A stretch of DNA of 64,000 nucleotides from assembly GCA_007922305.1 (NCBI GenBank), contig ML677364.1:15204606-15268605 (forward strand). Reading direction: 5' to 3'. Position numbers and translations under genes: made by a program. Below the pieces are notes generated by a model that was not told the DNA's origin, ran no database searches, and saw nothing but the letters and a program-made list of their open reading frames with translations. Shown here piece by piece: positions 1 through 12,988 of this stretch. Source of the DNA: Dermatemys mawii (taxonomy: Eukaryota > Chordata > Testudines > Dermatemydidae). Position 1 is the stretch's first letter. Each line of letters starts with the position of its first letter.

Positions 1-99
1 AAGTAGTGAAAGCCTTTATTTTACACCTCCCACAGAAGATGGTACCTCAGCAGCACAACGCCCTCTAGCGCCAGAAGTTACATAAATTATGTACAGTGA

Positions 100-490
100 C
101 CCTTGTTATGTTTCTCTTTCATGTTTGTGCTTCTAGTGTTCTGACTTCTCCATGTCTTTCTCCTTTCCCCCTCTTATATATCTATTAATTTGTACCTTTT
201 TTCTTTTGATTTCCTTGTTGTATTACATTCCTTTTTCCTCATTTATTTTTCCTCTCTTTAATATGTTTGCTTGATTTCTAATTTTACATTTTCATCTTCT
301 TCTCTCTTCTTCATTTGTATATTTATTTCTCTATCTTCATGGTCTTTTAGCTTCTGCCTCTCTGTTTCCATCCTTGCCTTTGTTTTCACTGTCTGCTTGT
401 TCTGCTTCTCCTTTCCAGTTTCTTCTTCTTTTTCGTCTCTCCTCTCTCTCTGTTTGCTTTTCATCCTCTTGCTCCCCCACCCCCACACAC
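100..490. repeat. Pyrimidine-rich low-complexity tract
   Basis: The + strand is dominated by CT and TTC runs, densest at 290-480. Long reading frames on both strands here are by-products of the simple composition. Confidence 0.7.
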
Positions 491-990
491 CTGATTCCTC
501 TCTTCTGAATGTTTATTTCCTTCTAACAGGGAATGCAGTCTGGGTACACTGTAACAAGACACAGCATATTCCATATTAACAAAGCATAGCTTGTTTCATG
601 TGGTTTTTTGGAAAGGGAAACTCACAAGAGCCATGACTGTTCTCACAATGCTTTTGCTGAAGAACATATCGAAGAACGTCAAACGTCTTTGTGGTCTTTC
701 GGATCCAGTCCACTTTCAACAGCTCTAACATGAGCCAACACGGGGATCCTTAAGGCGAATCCTACTCCATCATCCACATTTTGAATAATAGCCCTTTAAA
801 AAGCAATGTACTCCATGAATGTATTCTCTGCACGTCAGAAAACAAAGTTGTGCCTGGAGCTGGTTGGCAAACAATTTTCTTGTCCAACCCAAATGGGATG
901 AAAAATTGAAATCTCCAATCAATCAATCAATGCAGGCCAATAATATGAATAAAAACAACCATTAGATTGAGTCAGTCAAAATGTTTCAAT

Positions 991-1186
991 GTACATCTAC
1001 GCTCGGAGCTGGCAATGTAATTCCCAGGTTGAGGAGGCATACCCACACCAGCTCTGATCAAGTTAGCACACTAAAAATAGCGTAGCTGTGATGGCGCGAG
1101 TGGTGGAATGGGCCAGCTGCCCAAATATGTGCCTCCGATGGGGTCATACTTGGGATGTCTAGCACCTGGCACCACTCACACTGCCA
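991..1186. mobile_element. Partial MITE-like DNA repeat
   Basis: A GC-richer island begins TACATCTACGCTCGGAGC and contains GCTCTGATCAAGTTAGC, resembling the left half of a palindromic turtle DNA repeat. The mirrored half is missing, so family and borders are tentative. Confidence 0.4.
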
Positions 1187-1470
1187 ATTTATTCATATCT
1201 TAAAATAGTTTTGTTCTAATTCAGTTAAAAAATACTGGTGAAGATTTGCTGAAGGTATGGGGGAAGACAAGAGTAATTTCTTATTTTATCCAAACCATCT
1301 GCCTGTGAAGTTTTAAATTAATATGAGGAATAGCCCCTCATCCCCACAGAAATGGCACCTAAGGTTATGCCTCTCAGAATAATTGGGATTATTATGTATT
1401 TTTAATTGCTCATATAAGACTAGTAGAAAATTTTATCTGCCAAACCTGTTGTGTTTTTGATTAAATAAAT

Positions 1471-1948
1471 ATTTTTTTGTAAAAATGGCTGTTTTCAACA
1501 ACAACAACAGAATCGAATTTTCACTGAAAACCCAGATGCCTGAAAAATGAGCTATTTTAGCTGAAAACTCTAATATTTCGATTTGGAAATGCTGCCACAG
1601 TGCCTCACGTGTATTGTAGTTTTGTTTCCTTCACATCCCTATTCTCCTTCATGGGAGGGGCTCCTTGTCCAGACTAACTCTCATAATACATCCCCACACC
1701 TCTCCAAGGGAGATGACTTTTGTGCAGCATGGGAGATGTAATCCAACCAGTGAGCCCAGCTTACAGAAGAGAATGGGAGCTTGAAGCACTGGAACTACAG
1801 TTCCCATGAGGCACTACAGCAGCATTTCCAACTCAGAATATTTTGATGTTTGGATGATCTCTTTTGGTTTTCATCTGAAAATTTTTGGTTTTCAGATTAC
1901 CTCTGAAAATCAAAACTTTCCACAAATAAAAGCCCCATTTTTGACCGG
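1471..1948. repeat. Palindromic-ended interspersed repeat
   Basis: Both ends are rich in TTTTC/GAAAA words in inverted orientation, with AAAATGGCTGTTTTCA near the left end and TGAAAATCAAAAC and CCCCATTTTTGACC near the right. Similar words recur at 26635-26895. Likely a non-autonomous DNA transposon; no target duplication was identified. Confidence 0.35.
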
Positions 1949-1958
1949 TTGTATTACA

Positions 1959-2170
1959 TAAGAATATAAGAGCAGCTATCCTGGGTCAGACCAAAGGTCC
2001 ATCTAGGCCAGTATCCTGCCTTCCGGCAGTGGCCAATGCCAGGTGCCCCAGAGGGAATGAACAGAACAGGTAATCAGTAAATGATCCATCACCTGTCGCC
2101 TATTCCTAGCTTCTGGCAGACAAGGCTAGGGACACCATCACTACCCATCCTGGCTAATAGCCATTGAGAG
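1959..2170 (-). mobile_element. CR1-like retroposon fragment
   Basis: Contains CTGGGTCAGACCAAAGGTCC and GTGGCCAATGCCAGGTGCCC, words I recognise as a very common turtle interspersed repeat. The left end reads as the reverse complement of a TTATATTCTTAT-type tail, as expected for a minus-strand CR1-like 3' end. Family assignment is from memory. Confidence 0.5.
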
Positions 2171-3446
2171 ATTCCATGTGGTTTCCTTGTGTGCTCTCAT
2201 ATGGGAGGGAGGAATAAGGCCCAGATCAGTGGATCCATCTCTGTGTTGCCTGATCAGCCATTGTCTTCCATGAAAATGAGCTTAAGAGCAATGGGGCTGA
2301 CGTTGCAAAAATTGGCAGCAGTGGTGGCCATGGAGTGACTCCGTGGCCTGAGAGAAGGGTCTTTTCTCCCCAGCACTTGTAAAGCATCATGTTTCACAGC
2401 CCAGGTACTTATGCTATATATTGATTTCAAGATTTGGCCAAGAAACTTTTAAAATATTGTTTGGAAGCATTTTTAAGCTTTGATGAGTTACTCTGCCTAC
2501 TTCCTACCTACCTTGTTGGTCCTGCTTTGATTGAAATGCTCATGTGTAATTCCATATTCTATCTCCACTTTCCACATTGCCGCTGCTTTAGGAAATAATT
2601 GGTTTTTCATCACAAATCATACAGGGATCAGCTTACTGTGATTCAGTGTGACAAAGTATTTGGGAAATTTAAAACCTACTGGATGGGAGGCAGGTGACAG
2701 CAATACTTCCCCCCGCCCATCTCCTATGGCAGCAGTTCTTGAAATGCTGGTTACAGACCACTTGAGCTGCACTGCATGACCCAGGCTCTCAAGACACATA
2801 TATGAATCATAAATGACATTTGTAAGACTTTGGTGAGGTTGGATTATTGGTTTTATACAGTTTGAAGAGAATTTTAGTGTGCTGTAAATAGTTTAAAGTC
2901 AAACCAAAATTATATGATAGAAAAGACTGCACCAAACAAACCTCAAATCAAATGTCATTCTGAGTAAGAAGAAGAGGGAAACATTTTATTTTTTGCTTTT
3001 ACTGTCTGCTGAACTTTGCCATTTTAGACTTGCTAAATAAAAATCCTCTCTGCACAAGCTATTTTCCATTTTCCATACTTTTATTAATCCCACATCTTTT
3101 CTGACAGCTGGATGTGGGCCTCTGGTGACATGCAGCTTTATATAACTAAGGCCTTCATAAAGGCATTGCATCTGGGAAGTGGATCATCCTTGAGGTCCAA
3201 AAATCTCAGGCATTTGAGTTGTGTGTACCTGTTTCAGCTGTATTCCCTCCTTCAGACATCTGTGTCCTAAGAGGAAGTGGGGTTTTCATGAGATTTCTTG
3301 AGTGTTTTCAGTAAATCATTTTCTTCTCTGGCCATTATCTTATTAATTCTGTTACTAAATTAACTTAATGGGTTTGGTGACTGTGTACCTCTGTTAGTCC
3401 TCAGCTGTATTTTTCTGAAGTTTTTTTATCACTATATGTAATAGAT

Positions 3447-3757
3447 CAGGGGTCAGCAACCTTTCAGAAGTGGTGTGCTGAGTCTTCATTTATTCACTCT
3501 AATTTAAGGTTTCAAGTGCCAGTAATACATTTTAACGTTTTTAGAAGGTCTCTTTCTATAAGTTTATAATATATAACTAAACTATTGTTGTATGTAAAGT
3601 AAATAAGGTTTCTAAAATGTTTAAGAAACTTCATTTAAAATTAAATTAAAATGCAGAGTCCCCCAAACCGCTGGCCAGGACCCAAGCAGTGTGAGTACCT
3701 CTGAAAATCAGCTTGTATGCTGCCTTTAGCATGTGTGCCATAGGTTGCCTACCCCTG
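3447..3757. mobile_element. Non-autonomous hAT element
   Basis: Terminal inverted repeats begin CAGGGGTCAGCAACCT and end AGGTTGCCTACCCCTG. Flanking octamers TAATAGAT (3439-3446) and TAATAGTG (3758-3765) match at 6 of 8 positions, fitting a decayed hAT 8-bp target duplication. No transposase frame. Confidence 0.75.
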
Positions 3758-4406
3758 TAATAGTGACAGTGCAAGTGTTTCCTCTTGGTCCTGACAATGG
3801 TCCTCAGTGCTTTTCTGGAAATAGCTCTGTGGGTGGAGGGTCATTCAGTCTTAATTCCATTCAAGCCTTGACCTCTCTGCTAAGACAGCCTGATTAAGTC
3901 AATGAGAGCTGAGGATGCTCAGCAGCTAACAGGATGAAAACATATTATATAGATATCTCTCCTAAAGGCACTGGATTTTAGCCCAACTTATTTCACAGGG
4001 ATCATCCAAGGGTAATAACTCTTGGTCATTATTAAGCTGGCTGGATTTGAACTGGCAACAGCGTATTGTTCATCACCAATCTCCGTTGCCTGCCAGATCC
4101 CAGCAAGAAAAGAAATAATAAATTTAAATTCAGGATCTGTATTAGCCACTACAAATAACTCTAGGAGTGAGTTAATTTGAATATGGTTTTACTAAGTGGA
4201 AAATGATCATATACACAAGCTTAGGTATTGTTTTTATTTTTATTGGCCCGTCTTCTACCTTGATAGGGTTACCATATTTGAAATGCAAAAAAAAAAAAAA
4301 TACCAACCCTAGCTAGCATCCCTCCCCACAAGGCAAGCCTGAGGCAACCCCAACAACAAGACAACTCTGCAACGTCCCCCTTCAGTAGCCACTTATAATA
4401 TTAGAG

Positions 4407-4723
4407 CAGTGATGGGCAACCTGCGGCCGAAGGGCAATCCACTGGTGGGCTGTGTGACAGTGTTACCGTTGACCGTCCACAGGCACGGCCGCCCACAGCT
4501 CCCAGTGGCCACGGTTCATCGCTCCCAGCCAAAGGGAGCTGAGGGAAGTGGTGCAGGCTGCAGGGACATGCTGGCCGTGCTTCCCGCAGCTCCCATTGAC
4601 TGGGAATGGTGAACCACGGCTACTGGGAACTGTGGGTGGCTGTGCCTGCGGATGGTCAATGTAAACACTGTCTCACGGCCCACTAGTGGATTACCTTGAC
4701 AGGCCACAGGTTGCCCACCACTG
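4407..4723. mobile_element. Non-autonomous hAT element, palindromic
   Basis: Inverted ends CAGTGATGGGCAACCTG and CAGGTTGCCCACCACTG bound a 317-bp element whose halves are largely complementary. It shares internal words with the hAT-like pieces at 27290-27449, 41755-41919 and 56740-56984. Flanking octamers match only partly. Reading frames on both strands are by-products. Confidence 0.7.
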
Positions 4724-6224
4724 GTCCTGAGAGAACACGTGTAGGAGAGAGGAGAGAGGACCCCTTTTACTCTCCAGCCCTGAGATCAAGAGAGCATTCT
4801 GTCTGGCAAGGGGGCCCAATACTCATGGCGTGTAGCATTTCACTCTACGAAGGCCTGTTGTTGCAATGGTCAGGTGGTCTCGGGCATGGGACCTGGTTCC
4901 CTTCCTGTCTCTCTCCAAGAAATTCCCAGGTCCTGCAAAAGCAAAAATTCAGGTGAAAACTGTAAAATCCAAATACTAGCTTTTTCAATAGTAGCCAGGG
5001 ATTTTTCTGAGAAAAATCGGTAAATACTGAAATCAAAGGGACTTGTTGCTTCTGAAAGTTCCTGATTGTCCACAGTGTTGGCATCCAGCACTGCTTACAG
5101 TTAGATAGCTTCAGTGGACTTGTAGAGCTGCATGAAATGGGAGTGTCTGCTAGGGCCTATTCTTCCACCTCAAGGCTGACTAGTCAAGTGTACAGAACGT
5201 TAAAAGCCAGGTATGACATGGGAAATAAAGAGTAAACAGAATTTTGAGAAACAGTTATTATTCAGTCAGCACATACTCTGTTTTGCATAACAAAACACAG
5301 AAAATCTTCCTAGGCATTACCCATGGCTCTGTGAAGCGCTGAAAGATCAAATGAAAGGTCTGCAGTAATTACAGAAGCAGAGTTGTCATGGAAGTGGAAT
5401 TCATGGAAGTGAAGTTGAAACCCCAATCTGGGGGAGTATTTTCAGTGACATACCTACTAATTTGCTTGACAGTAGCATTCTTCCTTCAGACAGAATTTAA
5501 AAAAATGAAGTGAAACATGACTAATCAGCAACTACTAGCTAAGAAGTTTGACTTTGAGGAATTTGAATACCAGAACTTCCAACATCTGACTCACAGAAGG
5601 GGCACATGGGTTCTTAACATAAATGTTTTGACATTGATCCTGTCATTTTTATGTTTCATTACATATAACATTTGTCATGGGCTCCATTTAAATGGTTGTT
5701 CTAACCAGTTATCTGCCAATGTTAAAGGTTTTATGAGTTCTGTAGTACAACATTTAATTAGCTTGCTAACAGTCACACACTTTTGCCTGCTTATCCTCCT
5801 GTTGTATCTTGTCATAGTCCTAGACTGTGATCTGGGGCAACATAATGCAAGCATGATCTGAGCCCAATAGGTGCTGCAGTACTATAAATAATAAACAAAC
5901 AACTAAATAAATAATATTAGGAGGAATGAGACTGGGGCATTCTGTGGCTTGATATTTCAGCATTTCCAGGGAAAATGATACCTAAATTGTTTGCAGCATG
6001 GATTCTGATAACATGCATGTTTATCTAAGATACTTTCCACAAAGCAGTCGTTAAATCTAGTGAAATGGTCACCAGAACTACAACAAGCAATCTGCTTTCA
6101 ATGATAAGGCTTTCCTGTGCCTGCTTACTGTGTTGCTGTCTACTGCATAATGGCAATGCATGTGATATGTGTGCAATAACATTTTTCTTCTGATTATTTT
6201 TCTGTCTCTCTCTTTTCTATGCAG

Positions 6225-6432
6225 ATGTTCTTATTCACCCCATGGAGCTTATGCCCAAAGCAAACTTGCCCTTGTATTGTTTACCTATCGACTACAGCAT
6301 CTCATGACAGCAGATGGGAGCCATGTGACTGCTAATGTAGTAGACCCTGGAGTAGTGAACACCGAGCTCTACAAACATGTCTGTTGGGCTACAAAAGTGG
6401 TCAAGTGGATGACAGCCTGGCTATTTTTCAAG
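6225..6432 (+). CDS. DHRSX: DHRSX, penultimate coding exon (SDR active site)
   Basis: This exon encodes 69 residues plus one leading base that completes a codon split by the upstream intron. It contains the short-chain dehydrogenase/reductase YxxxK motif as YAQSK (Tyr codon 6250-6252, Lys codon 6262-6264) and the downstream PGVVNT motif at 6346-6363 that follows the last Rossmann strands. The order YSPHxAYAQSKLALVLFTY, then VDPGVVNT, then LFFK matches vertebrate DHRSX rather than other SDRs. A pyrimidine-rich tract with AG (6223-6224) precedes it, and donor GTAAAT starts at 6433. The exon ends in phase 0 after AAG, matching the phase-0 start at 38738. DHRSX is an NAD(P)-dependent SDR reported to interconvert polyprenol/polyprenal and dolichal/dolichol in dolichol synthesis. 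No stop or frameshift is seen. Confidence 0.93.
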
Positions 6433-6688
6433 GTAAATGATTATCCTAATGATTTTGGAGTCATGTTTTTGCATTGCTAGAGCTGAAGTCTGTGCAGGAC
6501 CACAGAGACTTTCAGGCTTATCATTATGTGTTTTATTTATTATGACAGTTTCGGTGTTGATAAAGTGCACAGAACAGATAGTCTCTGCCCCTGAGAACTT
6601 ATTTAGACAATGGAGAAAGGACAAGAGACAGACTCAGATCAAGAGGAAGGCATTGCCCTCTCTTTGTTGGTAGTTATACGTATAGATA

Positions 6689-7387
6689 CTCCTGGGGGAA
6701 TTCTGCACCAAAAAATTAAAAATTCTGCACACAATATGTTAAAATTCTGCATATTTTATTTGTCAGAATAACACAATATAATCACTCCAGTTTCAATTAT
6801 TTTGATAATTTATGAGGTATGTCAACAATACACACAACAACAACAAAAGTTTCCCCCGGGAGTAGAAAGCTAAATAAACCCCTAAGACAACCCAGTTCCA
6901 GTTGGTATTTGCTGGTGGGAGCTCCATGGGTCCCCCAAAGCACAGACAACTGCTGCTCTCTCCCCCCAGAGCCCAGCTATGGAGCATCCCCAGATCCAGA
7001 CACACTCACGCCCTTCCCCTATAGCCCAGCTATGGGGCATCCTCCTGCCCCAGACACTTACACCTCCAGAGCTGTTACTTCCCCCAGCTTCTTTACTATC
7101 CCACCGTGGACATGGTGTGGTGCAGTCCTGCCCATCCCTCACCTTTGGCAGAGCTGGGTTTCCAAGACCCTCTTTGGTCCCCAGGAGAATGAGAATCAAG
7201 CCAGGTAGCCAGAGCATGCAGCCTCTATCCCCACCAGGCTGGTCGCTACACTCACTGCGAGCTGGGCTCTGAAGAGTCCAGCAGCCCCAAGTCGCGGCCT
7301 GCAGCTCTGCAGCCCCAATTCTGCGGGGAAAACATGGAATTCTGCACAAATTCTGCATTGTGCAATGGTGCAGAATTCCCCCAGAAG
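6689..7387. mobile_element. DNA transposon (MITE) with GGGGGAATTCTGC ends
   Basis: Inverted ends CTCCTGGGGGAATTCTGCAC and GTGCAGAATTCCCCCAGAAG are flanked by TA on both sides (6687-6688 and 7388-7389), consistent with a Tc1/mariner-type TA duplication, though superfamily is not proven. The C-rich interior produces long reading frames on both strands (up to 189 codons) with no recognisable domain. Confidence 0.65.
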
Positions 7388-7788
7388 TAATAGGGATTAT
7401 TTGTACACATTGAAGCCAAAGAAACAGATTAGTGTAAGCTTGTGGAATCACTTACTAACACAGAAGCCCAAATACTCAAAATGCTCTCACAAAGCACCTT
7501 CCACATCTTATCACATTCTGAGAACAAGAGGCAAGCTCTAACGGCAGTGTGTGTTCTACTTGCTTATGTGATGTGTCCATCACACTTGATGGCACTATGC
7601 AAGCATACATACCACATGTTATGTACAGGAGAGTGGAAGGAGGAAAGAGGCAGGAGAAATGAAAAATAGCGGTGAAAAGTGGCCCAATCTTCAAATGATG
7701 TGGCTCTGTTTTGAATGCATGCTTCCAGTTGCATGTTGTACTCTAGGCCTGCTCTATGTTGGAAAAGTTGCAGCTGTGTGAATAAGCT

Positions 7789-7918
7789 GATTTAAAAGCC
7801 ATCTAGTTACACTGGTGCAAACCCTAATGAAGATGCATTTCAACAAGTTCAGACAGTGCTGAAATCCTCTCTTTATTAAGGGTTTGCACTGGTGCAGCTA
7901 CATCAATTTTAAATTGGT
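7789..7918. mobile_element. Small palindromic MITE
   Basis: An inverted pair, TTACACTGGTGCAAACCC on the left and GGGTTTGCACTGGTGCAGC on the right, gives arms of about 40 bp around a 43-bp centre. It resembles a fold-back MITE; no clear target duplication. Confidence 0.5.
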
Positions 7919-8803
7919 TTAATTACACTGGTACAAATTTTCTAATCTAAACAAAAGAGCTGTGAAGAGAGAATTTTCTGCTTATAACTCATTCCACAGC
8001 TTTGCAGGTAGGATTGGGTTAAGTGAACTAAGCCTGATTCCAATGGAAAAGTTTGTTTTCCAAATTAAAATGAACCACTTTAGATGATCTAGGAACAGAT
8101 CCTCAGTCCCACAAAATAAAATAATTTAAAACTTTGATATGGAAATGGTGTTAGTTTTAATGTTTTATAAAGGTCCTGGAGTCTGAAGGAACTGCTGTAA
8201 AAATAAAATATAAACAAATAAAACCATGTTTTAGAAACTCTTTATAGTATTTTAAGTATAGTGTTTATTCTTTCACTTGCATACTGCTAGCAAAAATTAT
8301 AAAGGGAACACTTGGTAAAAGGGAACACAACATTCTAAAAGAAAGAGAATCTCATTTTATTACACTTCTTGTCTGCCATTTCTTTTCAAAGTGCCAGACT
8401 CCAGTTTTGTTGTTTGTTTCCTTCCTACTTCACTTGCTAACATTAATTTTCTTTAAGGTGTTTAAGAACAGCTCAGCATTCCATGCAGAGCTGCAGCAAA
8501 AATTCTCTCTCAGAAAGGAAATAAAATATCTTATGGTTTGCAGCACTCGCTGCCACTCAGCTTTATTGTTGCGTCCAGGGACTCATTTTAGTACTATACT
8601 GATGATATTTAGAAACAAAACAGGATGTCGTTGAACACACATAAAGTGAGTTTGGATTTATCACAAAAGGGAATCAAGTGCTTACAGCTGTAATAGCAAT
8701 GCCTCCTACAGTCTCTCATTCCCTCTTATTCCTTATATGAGATGTCTAAAAAAAAAAAAAGCTGTTCCATCTTGTATTTAGCAATTCACTCTAAGTTAGT
8801 TTC

Positions 8804-8902
8804 CAAGACCTTAAGAAGAGCTCTGTGTAAGCTGAAAAGCTTCCCTCGTTCACCTACAGAAGTTGGCCCAATAAAAGCTATTACCTCATGCACTTTGTCC
8901 CT
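8804..8902 (+). repeat. Decayed PLE-type 3' tail with hammerhead-like core (family 2)
   Basis: Contains TTAAGAAGAGCTC, AAGCTGAAAAGCTT and GTTGGCCCAATAAAAGC in order. The same family is present in reverse at 15278-15370. Its 8809-8843 segment resembles a hammerhead core (CUGANGA, stem II, GAAA) with changes. The adjacent hAT element inserted just beyond its right end. PLE origin is an inference. Confidence 0.4.
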
Positions 8903-8908
8903 CTTATA

Positions 8909-9686
8909 CAGGGGTGGGCAAACTTTTTGGCCCAAGGGCCAAATCGGCATTGCGAAACTGTATGGAGGGCTGGGTAGGGAAGAATATGCCTCCCCAAACA
9001 GCCTGGCCCCTGCTCCCTATCCGCCCACTCCCACTTACCGCCCCCTTCAGAATACCCAACCCCTCCACCCCCGCTCCTTGTCCCCTGACCTCCCCCTCCT
9101 GGGGCCTCCACCCCTAATTATCTCTTGGGACTCCACCCACTATCCACCCCCCCCCCCGCTCCCTGTCCCCGACTGCTCCACCCCCTGTCCACACCCTCGC
9201 CCCCAGACAAGCTCTCCCCCCGGGACTCCCATGCCTATCTACCCCCTCCAGAACCTCCACCCATCCAACCTCCCCTGCTCCCTTTCCCCTGACTGCCCCA
9301 ACCCCTATCCACACCCCCACCCCAACCACCCCTCCCCGGGACTCCCACGCCTATCCAAATGCTCCTTGTCCCTTGACTGCTCCGACCTCTATCCATACCC
9401 CCACCTCCCTGACTGCCCCTGGGACCTCCTGCCCTTTATCCAACCTCCCCTCTCCCCATCCCTGCCCCCTTACCATGCTACTCAGAGCAGCAGGAGCTCG
9501 CAACCCCATCGCCCGCGCTGCCCGGCAGGAGCGGTGGACCAGAGCACTGGTGGCGCGCTGAGGCTGCAGGGAGGGAAACAGCAGGGCTGGGGCCGGGGGT
9601 AGCCTCCCCAGCCGGGAGCTCAAGGGCCAGGCAGGATGGTCCCGTGGGCTGTATGTGGCCTATGCACTGTAGTTTGCCCACCTCTG
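8909..9686. mobile_element. hAT element, C-rich copy
   Basis: Inverted ends CAGGGGTGGGCAAACT and AGTTTGCCCACCTCTG, flanked by octamers CTCTTATA (8901-8908) and CTCTAATA (9687-9694), 7 of 8 identical. The interior is extremely C-rich on this strand, so proline-rich frames up to 286 codons appear by composition. It is the same family as 45176-45960 in opposite orientation. No transposase detected. Confidence 0.85.
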
Positions 9687-9730
9687 CTCTAATATCCTGA
9701 GACTCAACACACTACATCTACACTGTATAC

Positions 9731-9733
<3 letters not shown>

Positions 9734-9761
<28 letters not shown>
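9734..9761. repeat. Poly-A run (28 bp)
   Basis: An uninterrupted run of A. It lies shortly after the hAT element and is not clearly attached to a retrotransposon. Confidence 0.9.
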
Positions 9762-9764
<3 letters not shown>

Positions 9765-11307
9765 GTCTTGTATCAATGGGTGAAAGAAAGATAGTGAGTT
9801 GCTTTCAAGTGCTGTACTCACAGAATGTGAAATGAGAATCCAGCAACTTGAAGGGTTGCTTTTTGAGTCAGAATGTATTTTGTTTGTTTGTAGCAATGCT
9901 GCATTTTTCCTGTAAAGCAGTGGGGGCAGAGAGAGGACAGAAAAATAAAAGCTGTGTCTATGAATTTTGTCTCTCCTCCCTCATTAGCTGTCTATACTGT
10001 ACCTTATTTTACCTTCTCCTTTTTATTGCTTAATTTTTGACAACATGCTTACTTATTTGGGGCCCAATTCTGTCGTTCTTTCCCACATTGAACTGCAGCT
10101 TATTCCACAATTTGCTGCAGTGGGACTGTACGTACCCCTATCAGATAGGCAAGACAAGGCCAACATAGCACATAAGCCTTCAAAATAAATTATACATGAT
10201 AATCTTCTGCTTAGGGGTGAATTTTCCCCTAGAAAAGTACATGAGTAATGATGGCAGAACTGGCTCCCTTAGTTACACCCAATGAGAGTGGATATTATTT
10301 ATTTCTTTGTGGGAGGTTTTTTTTCTTCCCCTAGAATTTCATTTCTGAGTTGGTAAGCGTGAAACCGAATTTTAGGGTTGCATGACAACACCACATTGAA
10401 CATTGTTATTAATATTAATATTTCATCCTAAAGGATCTCAAAGCACTTACAGGAATTCCTTCCTCCACTTTAACCTGACACTGATGGATGTACACCTGGC
10501 CCAAACAGCTCTCAGTCAGGAACTATGGAATGGTTTTGTCACCTCTTACATACTCTCCTTTTGTTTGTTGCCATTTTGTTTGATTCCATTTAAGGGCCCA
10601 GAAGGTCAAATAGAAAACATCCAGCTTACTGTATTACTATCTTCACTAGCATTAAATCCATTTATTTTACATCTTCTGAAAAGAAAAATATCTCCTGTGA
10701 GGTGCCAGCCACACTCAGCTCATCACCTCGCAGGAGATCCTCAGCACTTTTCAGCTACAGTCCCTGACCTGCTGAAAACAGGTATTTATGTGCCTGATTT
10801 TAACTCTTAAGCAGCCAAGTTAAAAAAATATGCTACTGCATGTTCATTTAATTTTCTTTAAGCATTGACAACTTCAGCTGCTTACAGCATATAAAATGTT
10901 TTCTTCTGATTACCAAATAAAGCTCAGAAAAAATCTCTCTAACATTATTTAAAATTGCTCTCCAGCATACTGCAGTGATGCACACCACTGTGAAAGCATG
11001 AATCAGGGAGTATTACCAGCTCCTTTAATCTTATAAAAAAATTCTAGACTAATGTCCACTCTCAAGTAATGACTGAGGGGCTGATCTTGACAAGTGCTGA
11101 TCATCTATACCTCTTAAATTTTCTGTCAAGGATGCCAGTCCCCACTGTAAAATTTCTTCTTTAAGTTCCCTATCTCTGATACAGTTAATTGATTATTTTT
11201 TTTTTCCCCTGCAGGAGGTTTCAATACATGGTCATTACCCGTGTCACTCTGAGAGAAATCAAATATTCCTTCTTTAAAATGTAAATTGATTTTCACCCTT
11301 TTGACTT

Positions 11308-11352
11308 GCTAGTAGACAAAGGCTGAGAGAGAGAGGCTAGTAGACAAAGGCT
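11308..11352. repeat. Short tandem duplication
   Basis: GCTAGTAGACAAAGGCT occurs twice, starting at 11308 and 11336, separated by an AG-rich spacer. Confidence 0.8.
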
Positions 11353-12988
11353 AGAGAGAGTTCTATCAGATGTTATCTCTTAGGAATCCTTAATGGATAA
11401 TGGACTTCATTTAAAGGAATAAAGCCCTTAACTGTAAAAGATAACAAATTAATAGCATGATAGTTGACTAGTTAACAGGACACTCATCAAACCCACAACT
11501 GAAATACAGTCAATTCTGGGGTCAAACACAACAACTTCAGTGAAGGATACTGGCTGAAATTTAAGCAGAGAAGGTGATGCATTTTGTCCTCCCCAGAACT
11601 GCCCCTTTCCATTTAGAATTTGAAAGTTCTTTCTAAATCCAAATGACCTAGTCTAATATAATAAAAACTCCTTACAAAACGAAATACACCACCACTAGAT
11701 GGAATCACTGAGGAGTCTCCATAATATCCACTTTCAAAAACGGTGCCACTGTATGGAACTTCATTGTGCTACGGTGGAAGAAAGGAACTAATGTCATTGC
11801 TTCCTGCATAGCTGCAAGATTGCCAAAACTCTTTATGGTGCATTTGGCTGGACTCAGATTCTTTGCCACTAGAACTCTAGCTGTCTTCACTCATGCTTTA
11901 TCTGTCTCAGGCCATCTGTATATTCTAAGGTGTCTTGCAAGGATGAAACTTTGAGGAAGAGGTTGCCCCTCTGTTGATTGTCATTCATAGAATTTGTCCA
12001 TGTAAATAAGAATTACTGATGATTAAATCCAAAGCAAAGCAGAGGCTGAACATAAGCATGTATGACCTGTATTGATTTGGGATGTTGAGGGGAGTGTAGT
12101 CAGGTATAGGGAATGTAGCAGTCAGTCAGAGTGCACTAACTACCCCATTTCTTCCAACACTTGAAATAAACTTAATCTTAGGGGTTGGTTTGTTTTCTTT
12201 GTTTTCTTCATTTGTTTGGGTTTCTATATTATTGTTAAAAAACCTTACAAGTGCTCAAGTGATGCTAGAAAACGAAATCCAAAAAAGCTGGATTTATCTT
12301 TCATGCCAGCAGAATTTTCGCCCAGGACTTAGTATCACATTTGCTGTTCAGAATGAGGCACTTTTTCCTTTTGGCACTCTGAATGTAGCAAATGCATTTC
12401 AGCTTTCTGCCTGAGGTGTTAGAAGACAAGCACATCACCACATATTAACAGCAGCTGTACAGAATTTGAATAATTAAATTCTACAGCTGAATGTAATAAT
12501 ACATCAGCATCAAAACCCACTCTCTCTGAGTGTCTGTCCCTACAAGATCATGACTCTTTTTGCCCTGAAATATGGCCTAACAAAACCCAGGATAAATCCA
12601 CATTTTTTATACAATGTAAAATGGCTTCTGGTTAAAAGTTTTGCAAGGATAAATGGATGAAAGTTATAAAAAAGTGAGGAGTGACAAAGCACTGTTCTTT
12701 TATAAAAGAAGATATCAATTGTTAACCTCTATGTGATAAAGAATAAACTGTCAAATTCATATGATTTTCATCCTTGCAAGTTTTTCAACCTACCTGAAAA
12801 GATACAGTTCTCACAGAAATCAACGAAGAAATGCTCTTTGTAATGCCCTAATGGATAAGTAATAGATAAATAGTTGACAGGATATGGCATAGAGAACATT
12901 TAAAACATTACAGCAGGTGCCAAAGATTATCATCTCTTTGAAGAGAAGACACATGACGTTGTTCTGATGGTGAAAACATTTACATATT

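Larger units (their letters stand above)
1..6224 (+). other. DHRSX: DHRSX intron upstream of the penultimate coding exon
   Basis: No coding exon was recognised here. The stretch holds a pyrimidine-rich tract, several MITE and CR1 fragments listed separately, and otherwise AT-rich unique DNA. It ends in a strong polypyrimidine tract and the acceptor dinucleotide AG at 6223-6224. Earlier DHRSX exons must lie 5' of this window. The intron call rests on the exon that follows it. Confidence 0.75.

Noticed and set aside
6882..7451. 189-codon minus-strand reading frame
   Set aside because: Covers the right part of the 6689-7387 MITE and runs past its end; no recognisable domain, and opposite-strand frames are equally long.
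8742..9602. 286-codon proline-rich reading frame on plus
   Set aside because: Most of it lies inside the C-rich hAT element at 8909-9686 and crosses its border; no domain and only composition-driven proline.
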